Part shown: positions 8,910-16,927 of the stretch, piece by piece
How the letters are laid out: every line of letters starts with the position of its first letter
Position numbering within the stretch: position 1 is the first letter of the stretch
Assembly (NCBI GenBank): GCA_030041375.1
Contig: JASHOA010000024.1
Coordinates: forward strand, 62,001 to 126,000
Reading direction: 5' to 3'
Length of the DNA: 64,000 nucleotides
Origin: Acetobacteraceae bacterium
GTDB lineage: Bacteria; Pseudomonadota; Alphaproteobacteria; Acetobacterales; Acetobacteraceae
The notes under the pieces: model-generated
Databases searched by the model: none
Seen by the model: the letters and a program-made list of their open reading frames with translations, nothing else
What the model was told of the DNA's origin: nothing
Position numbers and translations under genes: made by a program

Positions 8910-9457
8910 CAGCGCCCTTGGCTGCTCCGGCTGGCACCGCCCCGACCGGGGCTGTCTATACCCTCGGGCTCAAGTTCCGGGAGATGGATAGGCAATTCGA
9001 GCGGTTCGACGAGGTTTCGCGAAAGTCTTGCGACCACCCGAAGTCGGCGAGATACATCAAGGCCAATAGACGCTGCCGCAAGTACGAGCGTGCTCGTTGG
9101 AAAGCCTTCGAGGACGCAATGACGACACACGCCCGGACGCCGGCCGATGCCTTGGTGCAGGCTGTCCATGCGTTCGAACGCGCTCAAACGACGCGGGAAC
9201 AACTGCCGAAGAAGGTCCATCTCGGCGCGGAAAAGTGGGCTCCCAACATTGACCCAATGGTCTTTGTCAAGATGGACCTGGCCAATGCCGTGGCGGCCCG
9301 GGGCGATCTGGAATTGTTGATGGGCGCTCTCTCCTCGCTCATTGCGTTCCTGGAGCCCCTGGCGGGATTGAACGCAGACGCATTCGGATGGGGCGGCAGA
9401 GCGGCAAAGGAAAGAGCGGCGGTGCTGGCGAGCCTCGGCAGGGGGGCGCGGTCATGA
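8906..9457 (+). CDS. Hypothetical protein, helical
   Basis: 183 residues, ATGA overlap with the previous stop and with the next start, so it is the middle gene of a coupled trio. A basic region (KSARYIKANRRCRKYERARW, residues about 47-66) is followed by helical segments. No recognised domain. The gene arrangement suggests it is made in fixed ratio with its neighbours. Confidence 0.5.
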   Translation: MTAPLAAPAGTAPTGAVYTLGLKFREMDRQFERFDEVSRKSCDHPKSARYIKANRRCRKYERARWKAFEDAMTTHARTPADALVQAVHAFERAQTTREQLPKKVHLGAEKWAPNIDPMVFVKMDLANAVAARGDLELLMGALSSLIAFLEPLAGLNADAFGWGGRAAKERAAVLASLGRGARS

Positions 9458-9849
9458 GCGCGCACAACATCGGGGAACCGTGGCCGGACGACCTTGTCCG
9501 TGTGCTCGGCGGGACCGTCGAAGCGCTTGGAAAACTCGTGGACTATCTCGTCGACGAAGAAGGAGTGCCTCCGCCATCGCGTCGCAGCCTGGCCGAGCGT
9601 GCCATTCCGACGAAGAGAAAGGGCAGCAATGTGATCGCGTTCCCTGGCCCGAAGTCATCGCGCCGCCGGCGGGGGGGGCCACACCATGACCGGCAGACGC
9701 TATCGCGAGGCCGGCGCGCCACCACCGGCAAAGCCGCTCGCGGAATACCCGCTTCCGCCGAGGTTGAACACGCCACCGCGCAACCCGGGGCCACGCGAGA
9801 CAAAGCGGCTAGCGATCCTGGCGCTGCTCGCCGAGGACCAGGCATGTAA
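9454..9849 (+). CDS. Hypothetical protein, probably frame-disrupted at a G8 run
   Basis: The ATG overlaps the previous stop. The first about 72 residues read like a normal protein (DDLVRVLGGTVEALGKLVDYL), up to a basic tail at GPKSSRRRRGG. After a run of eight G (9671-9678) the frame becomes Arg/Ala/Gly-rich and looks like antisense noise. In the -1 frame a stop falls at 9687-9689, overlapping the ATG of the next gene (ATGA), exactly as elsewhere in this operon. A missing G or a -1 slip at the run is therefore likely, and the true gene may end at 9689. Confidence 0.45.
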   Translation: MSAHNIGEPWPDDLVRVLGGTVEALGKLVDYLVDEEGVPPPSRRSLAERAIPTKRKGSNVIAFPGPKSSRRRRGGPHHDRQTLSRGRRATTGKAARGIPASAEVEHATAQPGATRDKAASDPGAARRGPGM

Positions 9850-9877
9850 CGGTGCTGGCAACTCGACGTCCACCTGA
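9686..9877 (+). CDS. Small hypothetical phage protein
   Basis: 63 residues. Pro-rich N-terminal half (PPPAKPLAEYPLPPRLNTPP) and a short helix (ETKRLAILALLAED). The start would overlap the stop of the preceding gene if that gene is read through the G8 run in the -1 frame. It overlaps the nominal 3' end of the preceding frame, so only one of the two readings of 9690-9849 can be right. This one looks more protein-like. Confidence 0.4.
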   Translation: MTGRRYREAGAPPPAKPLAEYPLPPRLNTPPRNPGPRETKRLAILALLAEDQACNGAGNSTST

Positions 9878-9945
9878 AGCACGAGTTGCGGCGGCCGGTT
9901 CGCTGGTTCGGTGAGACGGCCGCTCACAACTAATCGGAGGACACA

Positions 9946-10305
9946 ATGCCGCTTGACGTTCAATCAGCCGCCCGCGAAATCGCTACGGCCAGCCGTGGGC
10001 CGGGCGGGGGAAGAGAAACGACGCCAGACGGAACGCACCCCAGCGCCGAATGGCACGAGAATTTCATAGGCCGGGCGATGATCCGGGCCGCCCGGATTCA
10101 CTTTCCTCTCGACCAGTGCTTCCACGACGGAGGAACCCAGCGGTTGCGGAAGTGGGCGACCGTGCTCAGGGGTCTGGCCGATACTCTCGATGTGCTGAGT
10201 CAGAACCAAAAGCTGGAGCATCAAGCACTGTGGTTCGCGGCATCAGCGATCCACCAGGCCAACATGAAGATCGGAGGGTATAAGCACGGAAGGAATGGAA
10301 CGTGA
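9946..10305 (+). CDS. Hypothetical protein, last gene of the element
   Basis: 119 residues with a clear GGAGG ribosome-binding site 7 bases before the ATG. The N-terminal third is polar. The remainder is helical (RLRKWATVLRGLADTLDVLSQ and HQALWFAASAIHQANMK). No family recognised. It is followed by two strong intrinsic terminators and then the tRNA that marks the element's end. Confidence 0.5.
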   Translation: MPLDVQSAAREIATASRGPGGGRETTPDGTHPSAEWHENFIGRAMIRAARIHFPLDQCFHDGGTQRLRKWATVLRGLADTLDVLSQNQKLEHQALWFAASAIHQANMKIGGYKHGRNGT

Positions 10306-10376
10306 CTGCGCGCGCCTTCCACGAGCTGGGGAAGCCGCCGACCAAACCGGCAAGCTGACCGGCGCCCCCAACACTG

Positions 10377-10403
10377 CCGCCCGGTGGCAGCCGGGCGGTT
10401 TTT
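10377..10403 (+). terminator. Intrinsic terminator of the phage-like operon
   Basis: Stem CCGCCCGG (10377-10384), 6-nt loop, perfect complement CCGGGCGG (10391-10398), then TTTTT. It closes the long rightward operon 72 bases after its last stop codon. Confidence 0.85.
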
Positions 10404-10454
10404 AGTTTCTACCCCGACATTAACGGCGTAGGCTGGGCGCTTACCTCCTTTCTT

Positions 10455-10482
10455 GCCCGCTCCGAAAGGGGCGGGCTTTTTT
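10455..10482 (+). terminator. Second intrinsic terminator
   Basis: Stem GCCCGC (10455-10460) with GCGGGC (10471-10476), a GAAA-type loop, then six T. It follows the first terminator by about 50 bases and would isolate the tRNA-Ser gene from read-through. Confidence 0.85.
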
Positions 10483-10601
10483 GTGCCTCCTCTGCCTGCC
10501 CCTGGCCCGCACTCCCATGCTTGAAGTGTATCTCAAAGTGTAGCCCGACAAGAGCGCAACGAATTTTTATCGGTTAATATCAGACACTTGTGCCTATTAG
10601 A

Positions 10602-10690
10602 TGGCGGATGGGGTGGGATTCGAACCCACGAGGGGCGTGACCCCTGGCGGTTTTCAAGACCGCTGCCTTAAGCCACTCGGCCACCCATCC
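10602..10690 (-). tRNA. tRNA-Ser (anticodon UGA)
   Basis: On the minus strand the acceptor stem GGATGGG pairs with CCCATCC. The anticodon loop CTTGAAA gives UGA. A long variable arm follows (about 20 nt, typical of class II tRNA-Ser), then the T arm GTGGGTTCGAATCCCAC, discriminator G and an encoded CCA. Total length is 89 nt. The 3' (CCA) end faces the phage-like element, so this is the likely attachment site. Confidence 0.95.
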
Positions 10691-10807
10691 CGAGAGGGGC
10701 AGGGTATCGGAGCAGCGGCATGCCCGGCAATCGGAAGCCGCAGCTTGGCAGGCCAACCGCCTGTGCTATGCCTCACAGGCAGCATTTTTCGTAGAGGATG
10801 AGAGAAT

Positions 10808-12136
10808 TTGCGCATCGCCATGATCGGCGGCGGCTATGTGGGGCTCGTCTCCGGGGCCTGCTTCGCCGAATTCGGGGTCGAAGTCGCCGTCGTCGAAGCC
10901 GACCCCGCGCGCCTTGCCGAGCTTATGGAGGGCCGCATCCCGATCTACGAGCCGGGCCTCGAGGCCCTGGTCGCCAGCAATCTGCGCGCCGGCCGCCTCA
11001 GCTTCGGGGCGGATCTCTCGGCCGCCGTGCAAGGGGCCGAGGCGGTCTTCATCGCCGTCGGCACGCCGACGCGGCGCGGAGACGGCCACGCCGATCTCAG
11101 CCACGTCTTCGCCGCCGTCGAGCAGACGGCACAGGCGCTCACCCACCCGGCCGTGATCGTCACCAAATCCACCGTGCCGGTCGGGACGGGGCGCAAGATT
11201 GAGGCGATGTTGCGCGAACTGCGCCCCGATCTCGCGCTCGAGGTCGCCTCCAACCCGGAGTTCCTGCGCGAAGGCAACGCCATCGCCGACTTCATGCGCC
11301 CGGACAGGGTCGTCATCGGCGCCGAGACGGAGCCTGCGCGCGAGGTGCTGCGCCGCCTCTACCGTCCGCTCTACCTGATCGAGACGCCGATCCTGTTCAC
11401 CGCGCTCGAAACCGCGGAGCTGGTCAAATACGCAGCCAATTCCTTCCTCGCCATGAAAGTGACGTTCATCAACGAGATGGCGGATCTGTGCGAGCGCGTC
11501 GGCGCCGATGTGCACGATGTCGCGCGCGGCATCGGGCTCGACGGGCGGATCGGGCGGAAGTTCCTGCACCCGGGCCCCGGCTTCGGCGGCTCCTGCTTTC
11601 CGAAGGATACGCTCGCCCTGGTGCGTATCGCTCAGGAGAACGAGGCGCCGACACGGCTGATCGAGACCGTCGTCGCCGTCAACGAGGCGCGCAAGGCGAC
11701 CATGGCCGCGCGCGTCATCGCCGCCTGTGGCGGCAGCCTCCGCGGCCGCACCGTCGCCGTCCTCGGGCTTTCGTTCAAGCCGGAGACCGATGATGTTCGC
11801 GAAGCGCCGGCGCTGCCGCTCGCGGCACGCCTGGCGGCGGAAGGGGCCCACGTCCGCGCCTACGACCCGGCGGCCATGAATGCGGCGCGATCGCTCTTGC
11901 CGGCCACGGTCGCGTTCTGCGCAGGGGCGATCGATGCGGCCACCGGCGCCGATGCACTCGTTGTCGTCACCGAATGGAACGAGTTTCGTGCCCTTTCGCC
12001 GGCGCGGCTGAAATCGGTGATGCGCGGCAACAGGATCATCGATCTCCGCAACATTTTCGATCCCGTTGCGATGCGCCAGGCCGGCCTCTCCTATCAGGGC
12101 ATCGGCCGCCCGGCACCGCGATCCGGCGCGTCCTGA
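10808..12136 (+). CDS. ugd: UDP-glucose 6-dehydrogenase
   Basis: 442 residues, full family length. Oxidises UDP-glucose to UDP-glucuronate with two NAD+, feeding exopolysaccharide and lipid sugar synthesis in the cytoplasm. The N-terminal Rossmann motif is MIGGGYVGLVSGACFAE, the central part has the SNPEFLREG segment, and the catalytic cysteine is Cys263 in FGGSCFPKD. The C-terminal UDP-binding domain contains GLSFKPETDDVR. The start used is TTG (LRIAMIGGG, read as Met). An ATG 10 bases upstream is in another frame. First chromosomal gene after the tRNA, transcribed away from it. Confidence 0.93.
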   Translation: MRIAMIGGGYVGLVSGACFAEFGVEVAVVEADPARLAELMEGRIPIYEPGLEALVASNLRAGRLSFGADLSAAVQGAEAVFIAVGTPTRRGDGHADLSHVFAAVEQTAQALTHPAVIVTKSTVPVGTGRKIEAMLRELRPDLALEVASNPEFLREGNAIADFMRPDRVVIGAETEPAREVLRRLYRPLYLIETPILFTALETAELVKYAANSFLAMKVTFINEMADLCERVGADVHDVARGIGLDGRIGRKFLHPGPGFGGSCFPKDTLALVRIAQENEAPTRLIETVVAVNEARKATMAARVIAACGGSLRGRTVAVLGLSFKPETDDVREAPALPLAARLAAEGAHVRAYDPAAMNAARSLLPATVAFCAGAIDAATGADALVVVTEWNEFRALSPARLKSVMRGNRIIDLRNIFDPVAMRQAGLSYQGIGRPAPRSGAS

Positions 12137-12141
12137 GCCCG

Positions 12142-12777
12142 ATGTCGGCCGAGGCGCTGCGCCATCTCCGCCGTGTCGATCCGGTGCTCGGGCGGCTGAT
12201 CCGCCGCATCGGACCGTGCGGCCTGAAGCCGCAGCGGGGCATGAGTCCTTACGTTGCGCTGCTGCGTGCGGTCGCCCACCAGCAACTCAATGGCCGCGCT
12301 GCCGAGGCGATCTTTGCCCGATTCCTCGCCTTGCATCCCGGCCCCGGCTCCCCGCAGCCGGATGCGGTGCTCGCCTCCGATCCGGCGCATTTGCGCACCT
12401 GCGGCCTCTCGCGAGCCAAGGTCGCCACCATCCGCGCCATCAGCGAGGCGGCACTGGCCGGCCTCGTTCCAACGCGGCGGGCAGCGGGACGGCTTTCGGA
12501 TGAGGCGCTGATCGAGCGGCTGACCACGCTTCCGGGGATCGGCCGCTGGACCGTCGAGATGCTGCTGATCTTCACGCTGGACCGGCCGGACGTGCTGCCG
12601 GTGGACGATTTCGGCATCCGCGAAGGCTACCGCCTGCTGCACGGGATGGAGGCGCAGCCCAAACCGCGAGCGCTGGCCGAGATCGGGGCGGCCTGGGCAC
12701 CCTATCGCAGCACCGCCGCCTGGTATCTCTGGAAGCGCGCCAACGAGGAGAAGCCTCTCAAGGCGCAAGCGCGGTGA
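12142..12777 (+). CDS. DNA-3-methyladenine glycosylase, AlkA/HhH-GPD type
   Basis: 211 residues starting 3 bases after the ugd stop, so probably co-transcribed. HhH-GPD superfamily base-excision enzyme removing alkylated purines from DNA. Visible features are the helix-hairpin-helix LTTLPGIGRWTVEMLLIF with the GIG loop, then the catalytic region LPVDDFGIREGY (Asp155-Asp156). It lacks the N-terminal beta domain of long E. coli AlkA, so it belongs to the short form. The 3' end overlaps the convergent hydrolase gene by 20 bases. Confidence 0.88.
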   Translation: MSAEALRHLRRVDPVLGRLIRRIGPCGLKPQRGMSPYVALLRAVAHQQLNGRAAEAIFARFLALHPGPGSPQPDAVLASDPAHLRTCGLSRAKVATIRAISEAALAGLVPTRRAAGRLSDEALIERLTTLPGIGRWTVEMLLIFTLDRPDVLPVDDFGIREGYRLLHGMEAQPKPRALAEIGAAWAPYRSTAAWYLWKRANEEKPLKAQAR

Positions 12778-13528
12778 GAAAGGGCACCACGAGCGCGAGG
12801 AATCCCTCGGGGTCGTCGGCATGCAGCCAATGCCCGGCGGAGGGCACAGTGGCGAAACGCGCCTCTGGAAAGAGGCTCAGGATCAGGGAATGGTGCTCCG
12901 GCGCGAGATAGTCGGACCGCCCGCCGGCCACGAAGAGTGCCGGCCCGGCATAGCGCGCCCCGGGAAGCGGGGGAAAATCCTCCAGTGCCGGCATCGAAGC
13001 GGCGATTTCGGCGAGGCCGATCCGCCATGATGGATTTTCCCCAATCAGCAGATTTTGCAGCAAAAATCCGCGAACTCTAGGGTCCGGAACCGACGTTGCC
13101 ATGGCGGCGTCCGCCGCCGCGCGGGTAAGGCCGGGGGAGAGCGCGAGAAGCTGCATCGCGGCGAGCAAGTCCCGATGGTGCGGCGGGTAGGGCACGGGCG
13201 CGATGTCCGCGACCACCAGCGCACGCACCAGTGCGGCCCGTTCGAGGGCGAGCCGCATCGCGACCTTGCCGCCCATCGAGTGGCCGAGCAGGGCGGCCGG
13301 CAGCGCCTCGCGGGCGGCCAGCGTCTCCGCCACGTCCGCCGCCATCACGGCATAGTCCATGCCCGCCGCGTGCGGGCTTGCGCCGTGGTTCCTGAGGTCG
13401 ACCGCGAGGACCCGGAACGCGCCCGAGAGCCGCCGCTGCACCAGGCCAAGGTTGCGCCCGGCACCGAACAGGCCGTGCAACAGCACGAGCGGCGGGCCGC
13501 GACCGGTCTCTGTTGCGTGCAGGATCAT
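12758..13528 (-). CDS. Alpha/beta-fold hydrolase (YbfF-like esterase)
   Basis: 256 residues starting at MILHATETG, preceded by a GGAGG ribosome-binding site. An upstream in-frame start exists but has no such site. Alpha/beta hydrolase with the oxyanion segment LLHGLFG, nucleophile elbow GHSMGGK (Ser84), and the late histidine in SAGHWLHAD. Acts on small acyl esters; the substrate is not predictable. Similar to the YbfF/acyl-CoA esterase group by its DLRNHGAS segment. Convergent with the glycosylase gene. Confidence 0.85.
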   Translation of the reverse strand: MILHATETGRGPPLVLLHGLFGAGRNLGLVQRRLSGAFRVLAVDLRNHGASPHAAGMDYAVMAADVAETLAAREALPAALLGHSMGGKVAMRLALERAALVRALVVADIAPVPYPPHHRDLLAAMQLLALSPGLTRAAADAAMATSVPDPRVRGFLLQNLLIGENPSWRIGLAEIAASMPALEDFPPLPGARYAGPALFVAGGRSDYLAPEHHSLILSLFPEARFATVPSAGHWLHADDPEGFLALVVPFLTALAP

Positions 13529-13679
13529 CGGGAATCCTCCTCCGACCCCCTCCCACGGGTCCGCCTCGGGCGATTGCGGGCTAACCACATCAATGACTTA
13601 GCTCCCGGCTTGAAATGGCAGCGATCGCGTCCTTTATTGTGCACTGCAACAAAGGCTGTGTTGGCAGCGAGGAGTTCAG

Positions 13680-13898
13680 ATGACGACCTACTCTCCGATT
13701 GCTCCTTTCCCATCGGCCGAGCTTTCAACGGGGAGCCCGCGGCCGCTTCGGGCACGCTTCGCCGCCTGGCGGAGAGAGCGCCAGCGGCGTGGGCAGCTTG
13801 CCCGGGAGCTTTCTTGCCTCGATCAGCGGGATCTTGTCGATCTCGGCATCAGCCGGGCCGACTTCCCGGACATCATCCGCGGCACGTACCGCCGATAG
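13680..13898 (+). CDS. DUF1127 small protein (YjiS-like)
   Basis: 72 residues. The C-terminal half has the typical DUF1127 layout: an Arg-rich helix (RRERQRRGQLARELSCLDQR) and the RDLVDLGISRADFPDIIRG ending. Such short basic proteins are widespread in alphaproteobacteria and some act in RNA turnover and phosphate or carbon metabolism. The role here is unknown. It stands alone, with the promoter presumably in the 150-nt gap shared with the divergent hydrolase. Confidence 0.8.
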   Translation: MTTYSPIAPFPSAELSTGSPRPLRARFAAWRRERQRRGQLARELSCLDQRDLVDLGISRADFPDIIRGTYRR

Positions 13899-13903
13899 GC
13901 GGT

Positions 13904-15316
13904 TCACGCGAGCGGAGGGCGGCGGCCGGCCCACGGGCGCGCCGCCTCGAAGGCGGCGGCGGCCTTGAGGACCCCGAGATCGTCGAACCGCCGTCCGACC
14001 ACCTGCAGGCCGACCGGCCGGCCATCGGCTGTGAGGCCGCAGGGGATCGAGGCAGCCGGATTGCCGGAGAAGTTGAACGGATAGGAAAACTCCGCCCAGC
14101 TCATCCAGTCCCACAGGTGCTCGGGCCAGTCGGCAGGCTGCAGCCGCCCGGCGGGGAAGGCAGCCACCGAAACCGCGGGCGTAATCAGAAAATCGTACGA
14201 TTCGAAGAAGCGGCCGATCGCCGCGCAGTAGGCGTGCTTGCGTTCCCGCGCCAGCTGGTAATCGGCCATGCTCACCTTGGCCCCGGCCTTCAGGCAGGCG
14301 ACCAGCCCGGGATCCATTTCTGCTTCCCACTCAGGGAGGTAGCGGGCGAAGTTCTGCAAATGGGCCGGCCAGGTGAGGCGGATCAGCTCCGGCCCAAGCG
14401 GGCCCCAGGCGGGCGTCCGCTCCTCCACCGTTGCACCCAGAAAATCGGCGAAGACGCGCGCCGCCTCGGCGACGCGCGCCGCCACTTCAGCGTCCACGCG
14501 GGCATGGCCGAGATCGGGGCTGAAGGCCATCCGCGCGCTAAAGATTCCTTCGCCGAGCCTTGCTGCGTACGGCTCGGGCCAGGCCTCTGCCGAGGTATGG
14601 TCAAGCGGGTGCGGGCCGGCCATCACTTCGAGCATGAGGGCAGCGTCGGCGACGCTCCGTGTCAGCGGACCGATATGCGCCGTGTTGTCCATGATGCTGA
14701 GGGGATAATTGGGCACCCGCCCGTAAGTCGGCTTGAGGCCGAAGACGCCGCAGAAATGCGCGGGCATGCGGATGGAACCGGCCCCGTCCGAACCCTGATG
14801 CAGCGGGCCATATCCGACCGCCGCCGCCACCGCCGCGCCGGCCGAGGAAGCGCCTGCATTGTGGCCGAACTTCCAGGGATTGTGCGTGATCCCGGTGAGC
14901 GGGCTCTGGCTCACCCCCTTCCAGCCGAATTCCGAGGTCGTGGTCTTGCCGAGCATGATGGCACCGGCGGCGAGGAGCCGCTCGACGTAGGGCGCGTCCT
15001 CGGTCGGCACGACGCCCTGTTGCGTGAAGGAGCCGCGCTCGGTCGGGATTCCCCTGGTGATGGCAAGGTCCTTGATCGTCACCGGGATGCCGGCGAGCCT
15101 GGGCGGCGGATCGCCGCCCATGAAGGCTTTCTCCGCGGCCCGCGCCGCCTCGAGCGCACGGTCGGCGAGGAGGGTTGCGAAGGCGTTGAGGCGGGGCTCG
15201 AGCCGTTCGATGCGCGCGAGCACCGCGCGCATCAGTTCGACCGGCGAAAGCGCGCGCCGTCGGAACAGTGCCGAAAGCTCGGCCACGCTCGCAAAGCAAA
15301 GCTCCTCCTCGGTCAT
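13904..15316 (-). CDS. Amidase (amidase signature family)
   Basis: 470 residues. Hydrolyses a carboxamide to acid and ammonia. The Ser-cisSer-Lys triad is visible as Lys82 (TIKDLA), Ser157 (NAGASSAGAA) and Ser181 (GSDGAGSIRMPA), with the canonical 24-residue spacing between the serines. The first glycines of the signature are replaced (GASSAG). The frame stays open far upstream, but the start is placed at MTEEELCFAS, where homology-like sequence begins. Divergent from a solute-binding protein gene across about 160 bases. The substrate could be an aryl or alkyl amide or an indole-acetamide-like compound; no closer assignment is possible. Confidence 0.88.
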   Translation of the reverse strand: MTEEELCFASVAELSALFRRRALSPVELMRAVLARIERLEPRLNAFATLLADRALEAARAAEKAFMGGDPPPRLAGIPVTIKDLAITRGIPTERGSFTQQGVVPTEDAPYVERLLAAGAIMLGKTTTSEFGWKGVSQSPLTGITHNPWKFGHNAGASSAGAAVAAAVGYGPLHQGSDGAGSIRMPAHFCGVFGLKPTYGRVPNYPLSIMDNTAHIGPLTRSVADAALMLEVMAGPHPLDHTSAEAWPEPYAARLGEGIFSARMAFSPDLGHARVDAEVAARVAEAARVFADFLGATVEERTPAWGPLGPELIRLTWPAHLQNFARYLPEWEAEMDPGLVACLKAGAKVSMADYQLARERKHAYCAAIGRFFESYDFLITPAVSVAAFPAGRLQPADWPEHLWDWMSWAEFSYPFNFSGNPAASIPCGLTADGRPVGLQVVGRRFDDLGVLKAAAAFEAARPWAGRRPPLA

Positions 15317-15475
15317 CCAGGTCCTCGCGATCGAGTGCAATCCTGCAAGATGAACGCTCACCGCTGTGGACGCCAGCGGCGGTTGCCGCTCTGACCTGCC
15401 AGCCGTACTCTGCCGCATCCGAACTTCCGGCGGTGGGCTGATCCCTGACAGGGATTCACGCGAGGGGGAAACGTC

Positions 15476-16768
15476 ATGTGGTCCTGGTTGCAACGCGTGG
15501 CAGTGGGCCTGGCGTGCGCCGCTTGCTTCGCCACCGCCGCGGCCGCCGCGCGGGTCACCGTTACGGTCTGGTCGTGGAGCCCGGTTGCGCCGACCATGAA
15601 GAGGATGGTTGCGGCGATCGAGAGGTCGCACCCGGACATTCGCATCAAGGCAATGGTCGAGTCCCAGCCAGCCTATTTGGCGGCGCTGAAGGCCGCCGGC
15701 GCTTCCGGCACATTGCCGGACCTGATCGGCCTGCCGCCCGGCGCCTATACGCAGGAATACCGTCCCCAACTGCAACCGCTCGATGACATTGCGGCCGATG
15801 CGTGGGGGGACGATTGGCAGACGAACTTCGCGTCTGCGCTGCTGATCCAGGCCCGGCTCGGCAATCCAAAGGGCGATCACCAATTCTACATGCTGCCGAT
15901 GGAGGCGGAGGTTCTGAACCTCTGGTACAACCGCGCGGCTTTTGCCAAGGCCGGCATCGCCGCCCCGCCCGCCACCTTCGATGAACTCGTTGCGGACGCG
16001 GTAAAACTGCGCAAGGCGGGCTTCATCGGCTTCTACCAGGGCGGAGGCACCGGGCTGTTCGACAACTGGGTATTCATGCAGATCGCGGCCCAGATCGATC
16101 TCAAGAGCCTGCTCGCCGCCGAGAATGGTGCCCCGGTGTGGGATCAGCCTGGCATGCTGGCGGCAGCGAAAATCTGGCAGCGCCTCTTTACCGATCATGT
16201 CGTGCAGCCTGGCGCACTCAGCGCGCAGCAATACCCGACCGGGGCCAATCTGTTCGCTGTCGGCCGCGTCGGCATGATCTCGCTCGGCTCCTGGTGGCTG
16301 CAAGAGACGCATCTTTCGACGGACCCTGCTCTCGTCACCATGGAGGGCTACGGCAAGTTCTTCTTTCCCGCGGTCACACCGGGCGGCGGCCCAAGCCCGC
16401 CGCTCGGCGGCGTCGATATCGGCTGGGGGCTGACGAAGAACGCCGCGAGATCACCAGAGATCGAGGAAGCGGCGACGATCGTCTTCAAAGAGCTGATCAG
16501 TGGCGTCGGTGTGCAAGTGGCGGTCGATCAGCTCAACGACTTGCCGGCATTCAGCGGCGTCGAGCCGTCGCCGCCATTGAACGGACATCTCAGGAACCTG
16601 TTCGATGCCTATCTCACCGAGTTGGCGAGGGCGCATCCGCACCAGATCGGCGATCCGGTGATCTTCAGTGCGCTCGCCGCCAATTTGCAGGCGATCGGCG
16701 CCGGAACGAAAACGCCCGAAGCGGCGCTGGCGGCGGTGCAGAAAGTGGCGGAAAGCCAAGCCGACTGA
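15476..16768 (+). CDS. Extracellular solute-binding protein, family 1 (sugar-type)
   Basis: 430 residues with a signal peptide ending near the Ala-rich CFATAAAAARV. The mature protein begins with VTVTVWSWSPVAPTMKRMV, the start typical of family 1 sugar-binding proteins of ABC importers. A GGGGGA ribosome-binding site precedes the ATG. No permease or ATPase gene accompanies it, so it is an orphan that must dock on a transporter encoded elsewhere. The same-strand gene after it (159 nt away) is an SDR. The ligand cannot be predicted. Confidence 0.85.
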   Translation: MWSWLQRVAVGLACAACFATAAAAARVTVTVWSWSPVAPTMKRMVAAIERSHPDIRIKAMVESQPAYLAALKAAGASGTLPDLIGLPPGAYTQEYRPQLQPLDDIAADAWGDDWQTNFASALLIQARLGNPKGDHQFYMLPMEAEVLNLWYNRAAFAKAGIAAPPATFDELVADAVKLRKAGFIGFYQGGGTGLFDNWVFMQIAAQIDLKSLLAAENGAPVWDQPGMLAAAKIWQRLFTDHVVQPGALSAQQYPTGANLFAVGRVGMISLGSWWLQETHLSTDPALVTMEGYGKFFFPAVTPGGGPSPPLGGVDIGWGLTKNAARSPEIEEAATIVFKELISGVGVQVAVDQLNDLPAFSGVEPSPPLNGHLRNLFDAYLTELARAHPHQIGDPVIFSALAANLQAIGAGTKTPEAALAAVQKVAESQAD

Positions 16769-16927
16769 ATATCTCCATCGTTTCCGAGCGACTGACCTCG
16801 GACACGGCGGCATGTTGGCGGACAATGTGCCATTGGAGCAGGGAAGAGCGCGGCCGCCGCAGAGGGCAAAGCAGCCATCCCGGCGGGCGGCCGAAAGCGG
16901 CAAGGAACCCACGAGGGGGAGAAAGCG

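Larger units (their letters stand above)
1..10601. mobile_element. Phage-like integrated element (right part) ending at tRNA-Ser
   Basis: A block of small, overlapping, mostly + strand genes of phage type runs from the left window edge to the CCA end of a tRNA-Ser gene. Recognisable members are a DUF3987 replication protein, a ribbon-helix-helix regulator, a small-terminase-like protein, a transglycosylase-bearing virion protein and an ejection-type membrane protein. No chromosomal housekeeping gene occurs in this stretch. The right boundary is inferred from the tRNA 3' end, the usual attachment site of tyrosine integrases. The left end, the integrase and the head/packaging genes are not visible, so completeness cannot be judged. 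Confidence 0.75.

Noticed and set aside
10601-10801. Open frame on the + strand starting MADGVGFEPTRG
   Set aside because: It is the antisense of the tRNA-Ser gene; this peptide is a known false call over such tRNAs.
13055-15394. 779-codon open frame on the + strand
   Set aside because: Antisense to the hydrolase and amidase genes, Arg/Gly/His-rich with no domain; a by-product of GC-rich codon bias.
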